Assembly: GCA_024234595.1 (NCBI GenBank) | Contig: JACKNZ010000008.1 | Location: 113,004-177,003, forward strand | DNA length: 64,000 bases | Source: Moraxellaceae bacterium | GTDB lineage: Bacteria > Pseudomonadota > Gammaproteobacteria > Pseudomonadales > Moraxellaceae | Direction: 5' to 3' | Position numbers and translations under genes: made by a program | Notes under the pieces: generated by a model | The model's database searches: none | What the model was told of the DNA's origin: nothing | What the model saw: the letters and a program-made list of their open reading frames with translations, nothing else | In this document: in pieces, positions 43,546 through 52,155 of the stretch | How the letters are laid out: each line of letters begins with the position of its first letter | Position numbering within the stretch: the first letter of the stretch is position 1

Positions 43546-44736
43546 CTAAATCCCCGCATCTGCTTTCAAAGCATCTGCTTTATCAGTTCTTTCCCACGTA
43601 AAAGTGGTAAAAGTATCATCACCAACCGTCATTGTTTGTGGCGTGCGACCAAAATGACCATAAGCAGCAGTTGGTAAATACATTGGGTGTAGCAAATCGA
43701 GCATTTTGGTAATGGCATAAGGGCGTAAATCAAAATGACGGCGTACTAACTCAACGATTTTATCGTCACTGATTTTGCCTGTGCCAAAGGTATTTAACGA
43801 AATAGAAGTCGGTTCTGCCACGCCAATCGCATAAGACACTTGAATCTCGCATCTATCGGCCAAACCAGCCGCGACAATATTTTTGGCAACATAACGCCCA
43901 GCATAAGCGGCTGAACGGTCAACTTTTGAGGGGTCTTTACCAGAGAATGCACCACCACCATGACGTGCCATACCGCCATAAGAGTCCACAATAATTTTAC
44001 GACCTGTTAAACCACAATCTCCCACAGGTCCACCAATAATAAATTGGCCTGTTGGGTTAATATGGAACTTAGTACCTTTGTGTAACCATTCGGCAGGTAA
44101 AACATGCTTAATGATTAATTCCATCACGGCTTCTTGTAAATCAGCATAAGCAATGTCTGGGTTATGTTGTGTTGACAATACCACTGCATCAATAGCGACG
44201 GGTTTGCCATTTTCGTATCTAAAAGTTACTTGTGATTTGGCATCGGGACGTAACCACGGCAACAAGCCTCCTTTACGTACTTCGGCTTGGCGTTCTACTA
44301 AACGGTGGGCATAACAAATCGGGGCAGGCATGAGTACATCGGTTTCGTTGCTGGCATAACCAAACATTAAGCCTTGGTCGCCTGCGCCTTGGTCTTCGGA
44401 GCGAGAGCGGTCAACACCTTGAGCAATATCGACTGACTGCTTGCCAATAATGTTAATAATGCCGCAGGTCGAGCCATCGTAACCCACGGCAGACGAGGTA
44501 TAACCAATATCGTTAATCACACCGCGTACTAAATCTTCTAAATCAATCCATGCGCTAGTGGTAATTTCGCCCGAAACAATCGCTACCCCTGTTTTGACCA
44601 TCGTTTCACAAGCAACACGCGCATATTTATCTTTACTAATAATGGCATCTAATACCGCATCCGAAATTTGGTCAGCGATTTTATCGGGATGACCTTCTGA
44701 CACCGACTCACTGGTAAAAACACTATAATCACTCAT
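43546..44736 (-). CDS. metK: S-adenosylmethionine synthetase
   Basis: 396 residues, the standard length. Motifs are complete: TSESVSEGHPDKIADQISDAVLD at the N-terminus, GAGDQGLMFGYA (ATP-binding) and GGGAFSGKDPSKVDRSAAY. It makes SAM from methionine and ATP in the cytoplasm. The 165-base upstream region to birA shows no SAM-riboswitch pattern that I can recognise. Ends at a terminator-like double hairpin. Confidence 0.97.
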   Translation of the reverse strand: MSDYSVFTSESVSEGHPDKIADQISDAVLDAIISKDKYARVACETMVKTGVAIVSGEITTSAWIDLEDLVRGVINDIGYTSSAVGYDGSTCGIINIIGKQSVDIAQGVDRSRSEDQGAGDQGLMFGYASNETDVLMPAPICYAHRLVERQAEVRKGGLLPWLRPDAKSQVTFRYENGKPVAIDAVVLSTQHNPDIAYADLQEAVMELIIKHVLPAEWLHKGTKFHINPTGQFIIGGPVGDCGLTGRKIIVDSYGGMARHGGGAFSGKDPSKVDRSAAYAGRYVAKNIVAAGLADRCEIQVSYAIGVAEPTSISLNTFGTGKISDDKIVELVRRHFDLRPYAITKMLDLLHPMYLPTAAYGHFGRTPQTMTVGDDTFTTFTWERTDKADALKADAGI

Positions 44737-44901
44737 GATGAAGCCTTTGAGAATAAAATAAGTAAAATAAAAAAGTAAACAAAGATAAGACTTTTAGGCA
44801 GGTAGGGCAAGGGAACATTACGCAACTATTGGCAAAATGGCATTATTAGCCAAATATTGCTATGCTCATTGGCCTCAAAAATAACATGATATTTGTGGCT
44901 T

Positions 44902-45876
44902 ATGGAATTATTAACCTTGCTGTCAGATGGTAAATTTCACTCAGGTGTCGATTTGGCACAGCATTTTAATGTCAGTCGTACTACCATTGCCAAAAAAATC
45001 AAAGATTGGCAAGCTTGTGGTTTAGATATTGATGTAGTGCAAGGTAAAGGTTATCGCTTACAGCAACCCATACAATGGCTACAGCAATCACAAATTTGGC
45101 AACACATACCTGTTGATATCCAACAAAAAATAAGCTTGTTTGAGCTTAAACAAGAGGTTGCATCAACCAATGATGTGGTTGCAGAGCAACTGCAAACCCT
45201 AAAAAAATCGGGCATTGTGTGTGTGGCTGAAATGCAAAGTGCAGGGCGTGGTCGTCGTGGCCGAACATGGTTTTCGCCTCCTGCAGGGACATTTTATGGC
45301 TCAGTCGGTTGGTTATTTTATCAGGGCTTTCAGGTTTTAGAAGGCTTGAGCTTAGCAGTGGGGGTGGCTGTTATTAAAGCACTGCAAACACAAGGCATCG
45401 AAGGCTTAAGTCTAAAGTGGCCAAATGATATTTTGTGGCATGGTAAAAAATTAGGCGGTGTGTTAATAGAAGTCAACGCCGAAATGGATGGCGTGTGTGC
45501 GGTGGTGGTAGGTGTAGGGGTTAATTTGGCTTTGCCACAAGCCGTTAAACAGCAAATTGAGCAAGAAGTTGTTGATATAAGAGAAATTATTGGCCAAACA
45601 CTTAACCGACAGCAAGTGACTGCCGCTCTAATTAGCCATATTGTCAGTCTGTTGGCGGCTTATGCACAAGTAGGTTTTTCGGCATGGCAGACTCAATGGC
45701 AACAATATGATGCTTTGTATGGCCAAGAAGTGGAAGTATTAGGTTTAGCACAACCGATTGTTGGGATTGCAAAGGGCATAGATAAAACAGGCGCATTGAT
45801 TATCCAAACCAATTTAGGGCAGCAAGTCATCAGTGGTGGAGAAGTTAGCTTGCGTAAAAGGCAGCCATCAATATGA
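44902..45876 (+). CDS. birA: biotin-protein ligase / biotin operon repressor
   Basis: 324 residues from ATG 44902 (an in-frame TTG lies nine bases earlier; neither has a strong ribosome-binding site). An N-terminal winged helix (KFHSGVDLAQHFNVSRTTIAKKIKDW) is followed by the ligase domain with AEMQSAGRGRRGRTWFSPPAG, LKWPNDILWHGKKLGGVLIE and VVGVGVNLALP. It is the bifunctional BirA type, repressing biotin genes and biotinylating AccB. It overlaps coaX by four bases, an order typical for Pseudomonadales. Confidence 0.95.
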   Translation: MELLTLLSDGKFHSGVDLAQHFNVSRTTIAKKIKDWQACGLDIDVVQGKGYRLQQPIQWLQQSQIWQHIPVDIQQKISLFELKQEVASTNDVVAEQLQTLKKSGIVCVAEMQSAGRGRRGRTWFSPPAGTFYGSVGWLFYQGFQVLEGLSLAVGVAVIKALQTQGIEGLSLKWPNDILWHGKKLGGVLIEVNAEMDGVCAVVVGVGVNLALPQAVKQQIEQEVVDIREIIGQTLNRQQVTAALISHIVSLLAAYAQVGFSAWQTQWQQYDALYGQEVEVLGLAQPIVGIAKGIDKTGALIIQTNLGQQVISGGEVSLRKRQPSI

Positions 45877-46616
45877 GTAAACAATGTTTTATTGATATGG
45901 GCAATTCACGTATCAAATGGTGGTTGTGTGAAAATGGACATACTGTTGCTAGTCATGCTTGTTGGCATCAACAAAATTTAGCCGCGTTTGCAGCAGAGTT
46001 ACCCGATGTTTTTCATCAGCCTGTGGATTTTGTTGGTGTTTCGTCTGTGTTAGATAATCAAAGTAATCAATATTTAACATGGTTATGCGAGTCTTGGTGG
46101 CACAAAAAACCGTTATTTGCACAGACCAGTTCACAGCATCTAGGCATACAGTGCGCGTATCATCAGCCTGAGCGTTTGGGCATTGACCGTTGGTTAAATA
46201 TTTTGGCCGTTGCTCCACAGCAGCCTGTGTGTGTGGTCAGTTGTGGTACAGCCTTGACATTAGATATTGTTTTTGAAAATAAGCATTTAGGTGGTTTTAT
46301 TTTGCCTAATATGAATTTGCAGTTATCGGCCTTGATTCAAGGGACTCAAGGGGTAAGACCGAGCGTCATAGAAGAGCCAAATTTATCTTTAGGTAAAAAT
46401 ACTAGCGAAGCAGTGTATCATGGTATATTGTTGGCTTGTGTCGGTGCTATCGAAACAGCTTATAATCAACAACAACAAAAAATGGCAACCCCTCTCAAAT
46501 TGGTTTTAACAGGGGGTAATGCCGCAAAAATAGGGCAGCATTTGCATATTGCTCATGATATTATTCCCGAATTGTTATTAGTGGGTATGCAGCGTTATTT
46601 TGGGTGTCATTCATAA
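45873..46616 (+). CDS. coaX: type III pantothenate kinase
   Basis: 247 residues. FIDMGNSRIKWWL at the N-terminus is the phosphate-binding loop with the catalytic Asp; GIDRWLNILAV, VVSCGTALTLDIV, GGFILPNMNLQLSAL and LTGGNA follow the ASKHA fold of CoaX. It performs the first step of coenzyme A synthesis. ATG overlaps the birA stop. The Asn in PNMN and the short loops are usual for the Pseudomonadales type. Confidence 0.93.
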   Translation: MSKQCFIDMGNSRIKWWLCENGHTVASHACWHQQNLAAFAAELPDVFHQPVDFVGVSSVLDNQSNQYLTWLCESWWHKKPLFAQTSSQHLGIQCAYHQPERLGIDRWLNILAVAPQQPVCVVSCGTALTLDIVFENKHLGGFILPNMNLQLSALIQGTQGVRPSVIEEPNLSLGKNTSEAVYHGILLACVGAIETAYNQQQQKMATPLKLVLTGGNAAKIGQHLHIAHDIIPELLLVGMQRYFGCHS

Positions 46617-46724
46617 TAGCCACATTATCAGGACTTAATAAATGTGCCGAAATGTCAGTGTTGAATCCAATTTCTCATTGGCCACTCTGTGATTGTCTAA
46701 GTCTTAATTATAAGAGGAATGGAT

Positions 46725-47405
46725 ATGCCTTTAGTCTTTGGACTGTTGGTCGTCTTAAATGCCGTCTTTTTGGCATGGCAATTTTTTGAGCAGCAAAATC
46801 GTGGTCACAACACGGTTAATATCGTTGATAAACAAGAGGGTAAAAAAATAGACCTTCTTGCTGAACGCCCTGATATTGCCCAAAATGCTAAGGAAGTCGA
46901 AAATGTAGGGATTGTTGATGACAGCAAGCAAACCACTTCTTCTAAAGATGATAGGTCATGTTATCGCATTGGCCCTTTGTTAGATCCCGATATGGCGCGT
47001 CAAATTAAAGCCACCTTTGAAAAAGGCGGCTTTGATGTCGCTTTAAGCTCAAGTAATAGTGGTGGCTCCAAATATTTATTGTATATCCCGCCTGTTGCAA
47101 CCATCGAAAAAGCCGAAAGTATTGCCAAAGAATTACAAAAACAGGGTATTGACTCGTCGGTTGTTACAGAATCACAAATGGCAAATGCTATTTCTTTGGG
47201 TACAGTAGCCGATTATGATCAAGCACAAGCCATTAAAGCGCGTGTGGCAGAGTTAGGTTATCGTGCAGATATGAAAACCACCTTGGTTTCTCGTAAAGAG
47301 CAATGGTTATTAGTTAATAATGTTTATTCGGCTGGAAAAACACAAATTGATCGTATTTTGGCGGGTAGTTCTGGTTTAGACAAAGAAAAGGTAAATTGTC
47401 GCTAA
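46725..47405 (+). CDS. SPOR-domain-like membrane-anchored protein
   Basis: 226 residues from ATG 46725, which has AGAGGA six bases upstream (the ATG at 46719 overlaps that site). One N-terminal membrane helix (LVFGLLVVLNAVFLAWQFF), an acidic linker (about 25-75), and a C-terminal domain with two SPOR-like repeats: CYRIGPLLDPDMARQIKATFEKGGF and ISLGTVADYDQAQAIKARVAELGY. SPOR domains bind denuded glycan strands at the division site. The position after birA-coaX is the same as in Pseudomonas. The septal role is inferred. Confidence 0.8.
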   Translation: MPLVFGLLVVLNAVFLAWQFFEQQNRGHNTVNIVDKQEGKKIDLLAERPDIAQNAKEVENVGIVDDSKQTTSSKDDRSCYRIGPLLDPDMARQIKATFEKGGFDVALSSSNSGGSKYLLYIPPVATIEKAESIAKELQKQGIDSSVVTESQMANAISLGTVADYDQAQAIKARVAELGYRADMKTTLVSRKEQWLLVNNVYSAGKTQIDRILAGSSGLDKEKVNCR

Positions 47406-47411
47406 TGTTGT

Positions 47412-47456
47412 CCTTTTACCTGTTTGTATCATCTTATCGCCTCATGAGGTAAAAGG
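47412..47456 (+). promoter_or_regulatory. inverted repeat covering the mlaF ribosome-binding site
   Basis: CCTTTTACCT (47412-47421) and AGGTAAAAGG (47447-47456) are exact reverse complements around a 25-base loop. The right arm contains the AAAGG that precedes the mlaF ATG by ten bases, so folding of the leader RNA would hide the ribosome-binding site. A terminator of the SPOR gene is also possible, though no T run follows. Confidence 0.45.
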
Positions 47457-47466
47457 TAAAAAATAT

Positions 47467-48279
47467 ATGCCTACCAATGATGACTCTCCTTTGGTGTCTA
47501 TTCGTAATCTAAACTTTAGTCGTGGCGAACGTCCCATATTCGAAAATCTCAATTTAGATATTGCGCGTGGCAAAGTCACCGCGATTATGGGGCCATCGGG
47601 TTGTGGTAAAACCACTACCTTGCGTTTTATTGGTGGGCAACTGCATCCTGACTCGGGTCAAGTATTGGTTAATGGACATAATGTGCCTGATATGGGGCGC
47701 AAGCAGTTATTTGAAGCACGCGCCAAAATGGGCATGTTATTTCAAAGTGGCGCATTGTTTTCAGATTTGTCGGTGTACGAAAATGTCGCTTTTCCACTCC
47801 GAGCGCATACGCAACTTCCCGAGTATCTCATTAAAGAAATCGTGCTAATGAAGCTTGAAGCGGTGGGCTTGCGTGGTGCGATTAAACTGATGCCCAGCGA
47901 ACTCTCTGGAGGGATGCAACGTCGTGCAGCCTTGGCACGGGCGATTGCCTTAGACCCTGATTTAATTATGTATGACGAGCCATTTGCAGGCCAAGACCCG
48001 ATGGTCAAAGGCGTATTGGTAACCTTAATTCGTACCTTGCGCGAAGCCTTAGGTTTAACCTCTATTGTTGTCTCTCACGATATTCCCGAAACCCTACATA
48101 TTGCTGATTATATTTATATTATTGCCAATAAAAGCATTATTGGACAGGGAACGCCCGATGAGTTGCGCCATTCAGACTCTCCCTTTGTACAACAGTTTTT
48201 AAATGGCACTCCCGATGGGCCTGTGCGTTTTCATTACCCTGCCAATAGCTATGCTCAAGAATTAGGAGTAGCGGTTTAA
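47467..48279 (+). CDS. mlaF: Mla phospholipid transport ABC ATPase
   Basis: 270 residues. Walker A GPSGCGKTTTLRF, Q-loop MLFQSGALFSDLSVYEN (the usual Mla variant), signature LSGGMQRRAALARA, and Walker B LIMYDEPFAGQDP. It powers the MlaFEDB complex, which trades phospholipids between inner and outer membranes to keep lipid asymmetry. It starts the operon mlaFEDC-(repeat)-mlaB and shares one base with mlaE. Confidence 0.95.
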   Translation: MPTNDDSPLVSIRNLNFSRGERPIFENLNLDIARGKVTAIMGPSGCGKTTTLRFIGGQLHPDSGQVLVNGHNVPDMGRKQLFEARAKMGMLFQSGALFSDLSVYENVAFPLRAHTQLPEYLIKEIVLMKLEAVGLRGAIKLMPSELSGGMQRRAALARAIALDPDLIMYDEPFAGQDPMVKGVLVTLIRTLREALGLTSIVVSHDIPETLHIADYIYIIANKSIIGQGTPDELRHSDSPFVQQFLNGTPDGPVRFHYPANSYAQELGVAV

Positions 48280-49061
48280 TGCTAGAAATGATACGTCAGT
48301 TAGGGGCAGTTGCACTGGCACGTTTGCAAGCCATAGGGGCGGCAGGGGTATTTTTGTGGCAAGCCCTTGTAGCGGTACCGCAACCTAAAACCTCGTTTTT
48401 GTTATTGGTGCGGCAACTGTATTCGGTGGGCGTGATGTCCTTACCGATTATTTTAGTATCGGGTTTGTTTATTGGTTTAGTGTTGGGCTTACAGGGCTAT
48501 AACATTCTTGTTACTTATGGTAGCGAGCAAGCTTTAGGCACTATGGTTGCTTTAACCTTAGTGCGCGAGTTAGGGCCTGTGGTCACTGCGTTATTGTTTG
48601 CAGGACGAGCAGGTTCAGCGTTAACCGCAGAAATTGGCTTAATGAAAGCGACCGAACAGCTAGCCAGTATGGAAATGATAGGCGTTGACCCTTTACGACG
48701 TATTATTGCGCCCCGTTTTTGGGCGGGTTTTATTAGTATGCCTTTGTTGGCAATGATTTTTTCGGCGATTGGTGTCATTGGTGGTATGTTGGTGGGTGTT
48801 GATTGGTTGGGTATTTATGCAGGCTCTTTTTGGGCAAATATGCAAAACTCAGTCGAGTTTGCCGATGATGTCATTAACGGTATTATCAAAAGTGTGGTCT
48901 TTGGTATGACCGTCACTTGGATTGCCTTATTTCAAGGTTATGATTGTGTGCCGACCTCCGAAGGTATTTCGGTAGCGACCACGCGCACCGTTGTTTATGG
49001 CTCGTTGGCGGTGTTAGGGCTAGATTTTATTTTAACAGCCGTTATGTTTGGAGGTTTTTAA
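48279..49061 (+). CDS. mlaE: Mla phospholipid transport permease
   Basis: 260 residues, a six-helix MlaE/PqiA-related permease. Conserved segments are SVGVMSLPIILVSGLFIGLVLGLQGY, RELGPVVTALLFAGRAGSALTAEIGLMKATEQLASMEMIGVDP (in part the coupling helix), and FQGYDCVPTSEGISVATTRTVV at the end. Sits in the inner membrane with MlaF, B and D. Start overlaps the mlaF stop and the end overlaps the mlaD start (TAATG). Confidence 0.95.
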   Translation: MLEMIRQLGAVALARLQAIGAAGVFLWQALVAVPQPKTSFLLLVRQLYSVGVMSLPIILVSGLFIGLVLGLQGYNILVTYGSEQALGTMVALTLVRELGPVVTALLFAGRAGSALTAEIGLMKATEQLASMEMIGVDPLRRIIAPRFWAGFISMPLLAMIFSAIGVIGGMLVGVDWLGIYAGSFWANMQNSVEFADDVINGIIKSVVFGMTVTWIALFQGYDCVPTSEGISVATTRTVVYGSLAVLGLDFILTAVMFGGF

Positions 49062-49585
49062 TGCGCGCTCGCTCCCTAGAACTCGCGGTTGGTGCATTTT
49101 TGGTGGTTGGTATTACAGCCTTGTTTTTTTTGGCGATTAAAGTCAGTGGCTTAAGCAGTGAACTCAGTCAACCGAGTTATAAAATTTATGCACACTTTCA
49201 AAATATTGGCGGTTTAACGGTGCGCTCCAAAGTCACTATGTCAGGAGTTACTATTGGCCGTGTTGCGGACATTGAGTTAGACAAAAAGCGTCTAAATGCC
49301 AAAGTGACCATGGAAATTTATAATGATGTCAACGAAATCAGTACCGATGCGGTGGCCAGTATTTTAACCGCAGGTTTATTAGGCGAAAAATATATTGGTA
49401 TTGTGCCAGGGGCTGATGACACATTTATAAAGAACGGTGACGAAATCGAACAGACACAATCCTCATTAGTGTTAGAAGATTTAATAGGTAAATTTTTATT
49501 TAACAAAGCCACGGAAGACAAAGGCAGTGGCGGTAGTGGCGCAACAACGAGCACCACACCTGCTACCACTCAAGACGAGTTTTAA
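49061..49585 (+). CDS. mlaD: Mla MCE-domain substrate-binding protein
   Basis: 174 residues from ATG 49061, with GGAGG seven bases upstream; a longer frame would run inside mlaE. One N-terminal helix (LAVGAFLVVGITALFFLAI), then a single MCE domain (YKIYAHFQNIGGLTVRSKVTMSGVTIGRV, SILTAGLLGEKYIGIVPG). It forms the hexameric ring that holds phospholipid. The C-terminal tail is Ser/Thr/Gly-rich and ends EDF-like as QDEF. Confidence 0.94.
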   Translation: MRARSLELAVGAFLVVGITALFFLAIKVSGLSSELSQPSYKIYAHFQNIGGLTVRSKVTMSGVTIGRVADIELDKKRLNAKVTMEIYNDVNEISTDAVASILTAGLLGEKYIGIVPGADDTFIKNGDEIEQTQSSLVLEDLIGKFLFNKATEDKGSGGSGATTSTTPATTQDEF

Positions 49586-49598
49586 TGAGGAATTAAAG

Positions 49599-50228
49599 AT
49601 GTTAGCATTTTTACAACGTAGCTTTGCTTTTGTCGCAGTATTTTGCATGGCCTTTATGGTGCAAAACAGTATTGCTGCCGAAAACCCTAAAGATTTTGTA
49701 CAGCGTATCTCTACCGAGCTAACTACACGTTTGGTCAAAGAAAGAGAAGCCTACAAAAAAGACCCCCAATTACTGATGCACATTGTTAAAGAGAACATCG
49801 AGCCTTATGTTGATTTTAATAGTTTTGCTAAAGGGGTCATGGGGCAGTTTTATCGTCAAGCCTCCGACAAACAACGCGCTGATTTTACCAAAACTTTTAA
49901 AGAAAGTTTGATTCGTACTTATGCTAATGGTTTAGGGGCATACGAAAATCAAAAGTTTGTGGTAAAACCTTATGCCGCAGGTGATGACCCCAAAAAAGCG
50001 CAAATTGACATGGACATTCAAACTAATAGCGGTACTACTATTCCAGTGACCTATCAAATGATTTTAGATAGTAACGGCCAATGGAAGGTTCGCAATTTAA
50101 TTTTGAATGGCATCAATTTGGGTTTAACTTTTCGCAATCAATTTGCTTCGACGGTTGAAGCAAATCGAAATAATTTGGATAAAGCCATTGCTAACTTTGT
50201 TCCTACTGCTGGCGAAGTGAAAAAATAG
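49599..50228 (+). CDS. mlaC: Mla periplasmic phospholipid shuttle
   Basis: 209 residues from ATG 49599 (AGGA seven bases upstream), with a signal peptide ending near NSIAA. The mature part shows the MlaC pattern: FVQRISTELTTRLVKEREAY, IVKENIEPYVDFNSFAKGVMGQFYRQAS, FTKTFKESLIRTYANGL and WKVRNLILNGINLGLTFRNQF. It carries phospholipid between MlaA in the outer membrane and MlaD. Confidence 0.94.
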   Translation: MLAFLQRSFAFVAVFCMAFMVQNSIAAENPKDFVQRISTELTTRLVKEREAYKKDPQLLMHIVKENIEPYVDFNSFAKGVMGQFYRQASDKQRADFTKTFKESLIRTYANGLGAYENQKFVVKPYAAGDDPKKAQIDMDIQTNSGTTIPVTYQMILDSNGQWKVRNLILNGINLGLTFRNQFASTVEANRNNLDKAIANFVPTAGEVKK

Positions 50229-50234
50229 CAATAT

Positions 50235-50269
50235 CCTCACCCCCAACCATCTCCCAAAGAGAGAGGGAG
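50235..50269. repeat. partial CCCTCACCCC / GGGAG repeat between mlaC and mlaB
   Basis: CCTCACCCCCAACC followed by CTCCC (50251-50255) and GGGAG (50265-50269), a shortened relative of the element at 34866. It interrupts the mla operon between mlaC and mlaB. Confidence 0.6.
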
Positions 50270-50293
50270 CTTACTATTTAAGTTGAGTATAAG

Positions 50294-50599
50294 ATGAATA
50301 CAGTCGCTCAATTACGTTTACAAGATGCGCGCCTCCACTTTGGAGGCGTTGTGCATTTTGATAATGCGCCTAAAGTTTGTGATGATGGTTTAAAACTATT
50401 AAAAACAGCCCCAAAAATGATTACCATAGATATGAGTCAGCTTCAAAGTAGCAGTAGCGTCGTAGTGGCTATCTTAGTCTCGTGGATACGTAGTGCGAGT
50501 CAACAACAGCAAGTGTTGTATTTTTGCAATATGCCACAAAAACTACGCGCTATTATTAGTGTAAGCGGTTTAACGCAAGTATTACCCGAACAAATTTAG
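50294..50599 (+). CDS. mlaB: Mla STAS-domain protein
   Basis: 101 residues. A STAS-type domain: LHFGGVVHFDNAPKVCDDGL at the N-terminus and ITIDMSQLQSSSSVVVAILVSWI (the region with the conserved Asp/Ser), then FCNMPQKLRAIISVSGL. It stabilises MlaF on the cytoplasmic side. It is separated from mlaC by a palindromic repeat but still the next gene, and is followed by ibaG nine bases later. Confidence 0.9.
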   Translation: MNTVAQLRLQDARLHFGGVVHFDNAPKVCDDGLKLLKTAPKMITIDMSQLQSSSSVVVAILVSWIRSASQQQQVLYFCNMPQKLRAIISVSGLTQVLPEQI

Positions 50600-50607
50600 G
50601 AATTTAT

Positions 50608-50859
50608 ATGAATCCCGAAGCCATTAAAACCTTATTAGTCGCCGCCTTTCCCCAAGCCGAAGCCATTGAAGTGTCTGGTGAAGGCAGTAAATATAATGTG
50701 ACAATTGTCAGTGAAGAATTTACTAGTTTACGACCTGTTGCCAAACAACAACGTGTTTATGCCCCATTAAATGAGCATATTGCCAGTGGTGCAATTCATG
50801 CCGTTACCATGCGTACTTTAACGCCAGAAGAATGGCGTAAAGCAAAATTATTTGGTTAA
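50608..50859 (+). CDS. ibaG: BolA-family protein IbaG
   Basis: 83 residues, one BolA domain: FPQAEAIEVSGEGSKYNVTIVSEEF, KQQRVYAPLNEHIASGAIHAVTMRTLTPEEW. IbaG (YrbA) lies between mlaB and murA in E. coli as well and is linked to acid stress and Fe-S handling with monothiol glutaredoxins. The conserved His in EHIASGAIHA is present. Confidence 0.92.
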   Translation: MNPEAIKTLLVAAFPQAEAIEVSGEGSKYNVTIVSEEFTSLRPVAKQQRVYAPLNEHIASGAIHAVTMRTLTPEEWRKAKLFG

Positions 50860-50874
50860 TAAGAAGAATAGCAA

Positions 50875-52137
50875 ATGGATAAATTATTAATTAGTGGCGG
50901 TAACCGCTTAGAAGGTGAAGTGCGTATTTCTGGGGCAAAAAATTCCGCTTTGCCGTTATTGGCTGGAACGATTTTGGCATCAACCCCTGTTGCCTTGGAC
51001 AACGTGCCCGATTTGCATGACATTAAAACCATGATGCGCATTTTGCAAAACATGGGTATGACCATCGAACGTCAGGCTGATGGTAAAGTGTTGATTAATG
51101 CCAATACCTTGGACAAGCCTGTTGCTCCGTATGAGTTAGTGAAAACCATGCGTGCATCAATTTTTGTCTTGGGTTCTTTGGTGACACGCTTTAAAGAAGC
51201 TTATGTGTCTTTACCAGGTGGCTGTGCCATTGGTTCGCGTCCTGTTGATCAGCATCTCAAAGCATTAGAAGCTCTAGGCGCAACAGTAACCGTCGAAAAA
51301 GGTTATGTTCATGCCAAAGTTGATGGTCGTTTGCGTGGTGGTCGTATCTTCTTTGATATGGTGACGGTGGGTGGCACAGAAAACGCAATTATGGCGGCAA
51401 CTTTAGCTGAAGGCACAACCATTATTGAAAATGCCGCACGTGAGCCAGAAGTTGTTGATTTGGCGAATATGCTCATCAAAATGGGTGCAAAAATTGAAGG
51501 TGCAGGCACAGATCGCATTATTGTGCATGGTGTTGATGAATTACAAGGGTGTGAATATTCTGTTTGTCCTGATCGTATCGAAACAGGTTCGTACTTAGCA
51601 GCTGCGGTGATGACTGGCGGACGTATTAAAGCCACCCATACCGATCCTGCTTTATTGGATGCGGTGTTGTTAAAGTTTCTCGAAATGGGCGCTTCTGTGA
51701 CCACAGGCACAGACTGGATTGAAGTGGATATGCAGGGTAAACGTCCAAGAGCGGTTAACTTTCGTACCGCACCACACCCAGCCTTTCCAACCGATATGCA
51801 AGCCCAGTTTATGGCTATTAACGTCATTGCCGAAGGCACAGGCACGATTAACGAAATGATTTTTGAAAATCGTTTTATGCACGTTCCCGAGTTAAACCGT
51901 ATGGGGGCAAATATTGCTGTGGATGGCCATACAGCAGTGGTGCGAGGTGTCGAAAAACTAGAAGGTGCGCCTGTGATGGCCACCGACTTACGCGCATCAA
52001 TGTCCTTAGTATTAGCTGCATTAGCTGCCGAAGGTGATACCCTGATTGATCGTATTTATCACATTGACCGTGGTTATGAGCGTGTAGAAGAGAAGTTATC
52101 GTTATTAGGTGCTAATATACGCAGAGTGAAAGCGTAA
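50875..52137 (+). CDS. murA: UDP-N-acetylglucosamine 1-carboxyvinyltransferase
   Basis: 420 residues, first step of peptidoglycan precursor synthesis. It has GAKNSALPLLAGTILAS, the active-site Cys117 in LPGGCAIGSRPVDQHL (the loop that fosfomycin attacks), GTDRIIVHGVDELQG, RIETGSYLAAA and ALAAEGDT. It starts 15 bases after ibaG and is followed by hisG. Confidence 0.97.
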   Translation: MDKLLISGGNRLEGEVRISGAKNSALPLLAGTILASTPVALDNVPDLHDIKTMMRILQNMGMTIERQADGKVLINANTLDKPVAPYELVKTMRASIFVLGSLVTRFKEAYVSLPGGCAIGSRPVDQHLKALEALGATVTVEKGYVHAKVDGRLRGGRIFFDMVTVGGTENAIMAATLAEGTTIIENAAREPEVVDLANMLIKMGAKIEGAGTDRIIVHGVDELQGCEYSVCPDRIETGSYLAAAVMTGGRIKATHTDPALLDAVLLKFLEMGASVTTGTDWIEVDMQGKRPRAVNFRTAPHPAFPTDMQAQFMAINVIAEGTGTINEMIFENRFMHVPELNRMGANIAVDGHTAVVRGVEKLEGAPVMATDLRASMSLVLAALAAEGDTLIDRIYHIDRGYERVEEKLSLLGANIRRVKA

Positions 52138-52155
52138 ACCAAGAGAATCATTTGA

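Noticed and set aside
44737..44901. Possible SAM riboswitch upstream of metK
   Set aside because: No conserved SAM-riboswitch core or long paired leader could be recognised.
46604..46789. Small open frame between coaX and the SPOR gene
   Set aside because: It overlaps both real genes in other frames and has no coding character.
51309..51983. Long antisense open frame (224 codons) within murA
   Set aside because: A shadow of murA; the residue mix (many Ser, Ile, Pro) is typical of reverse-frame reading of a conserved gene.
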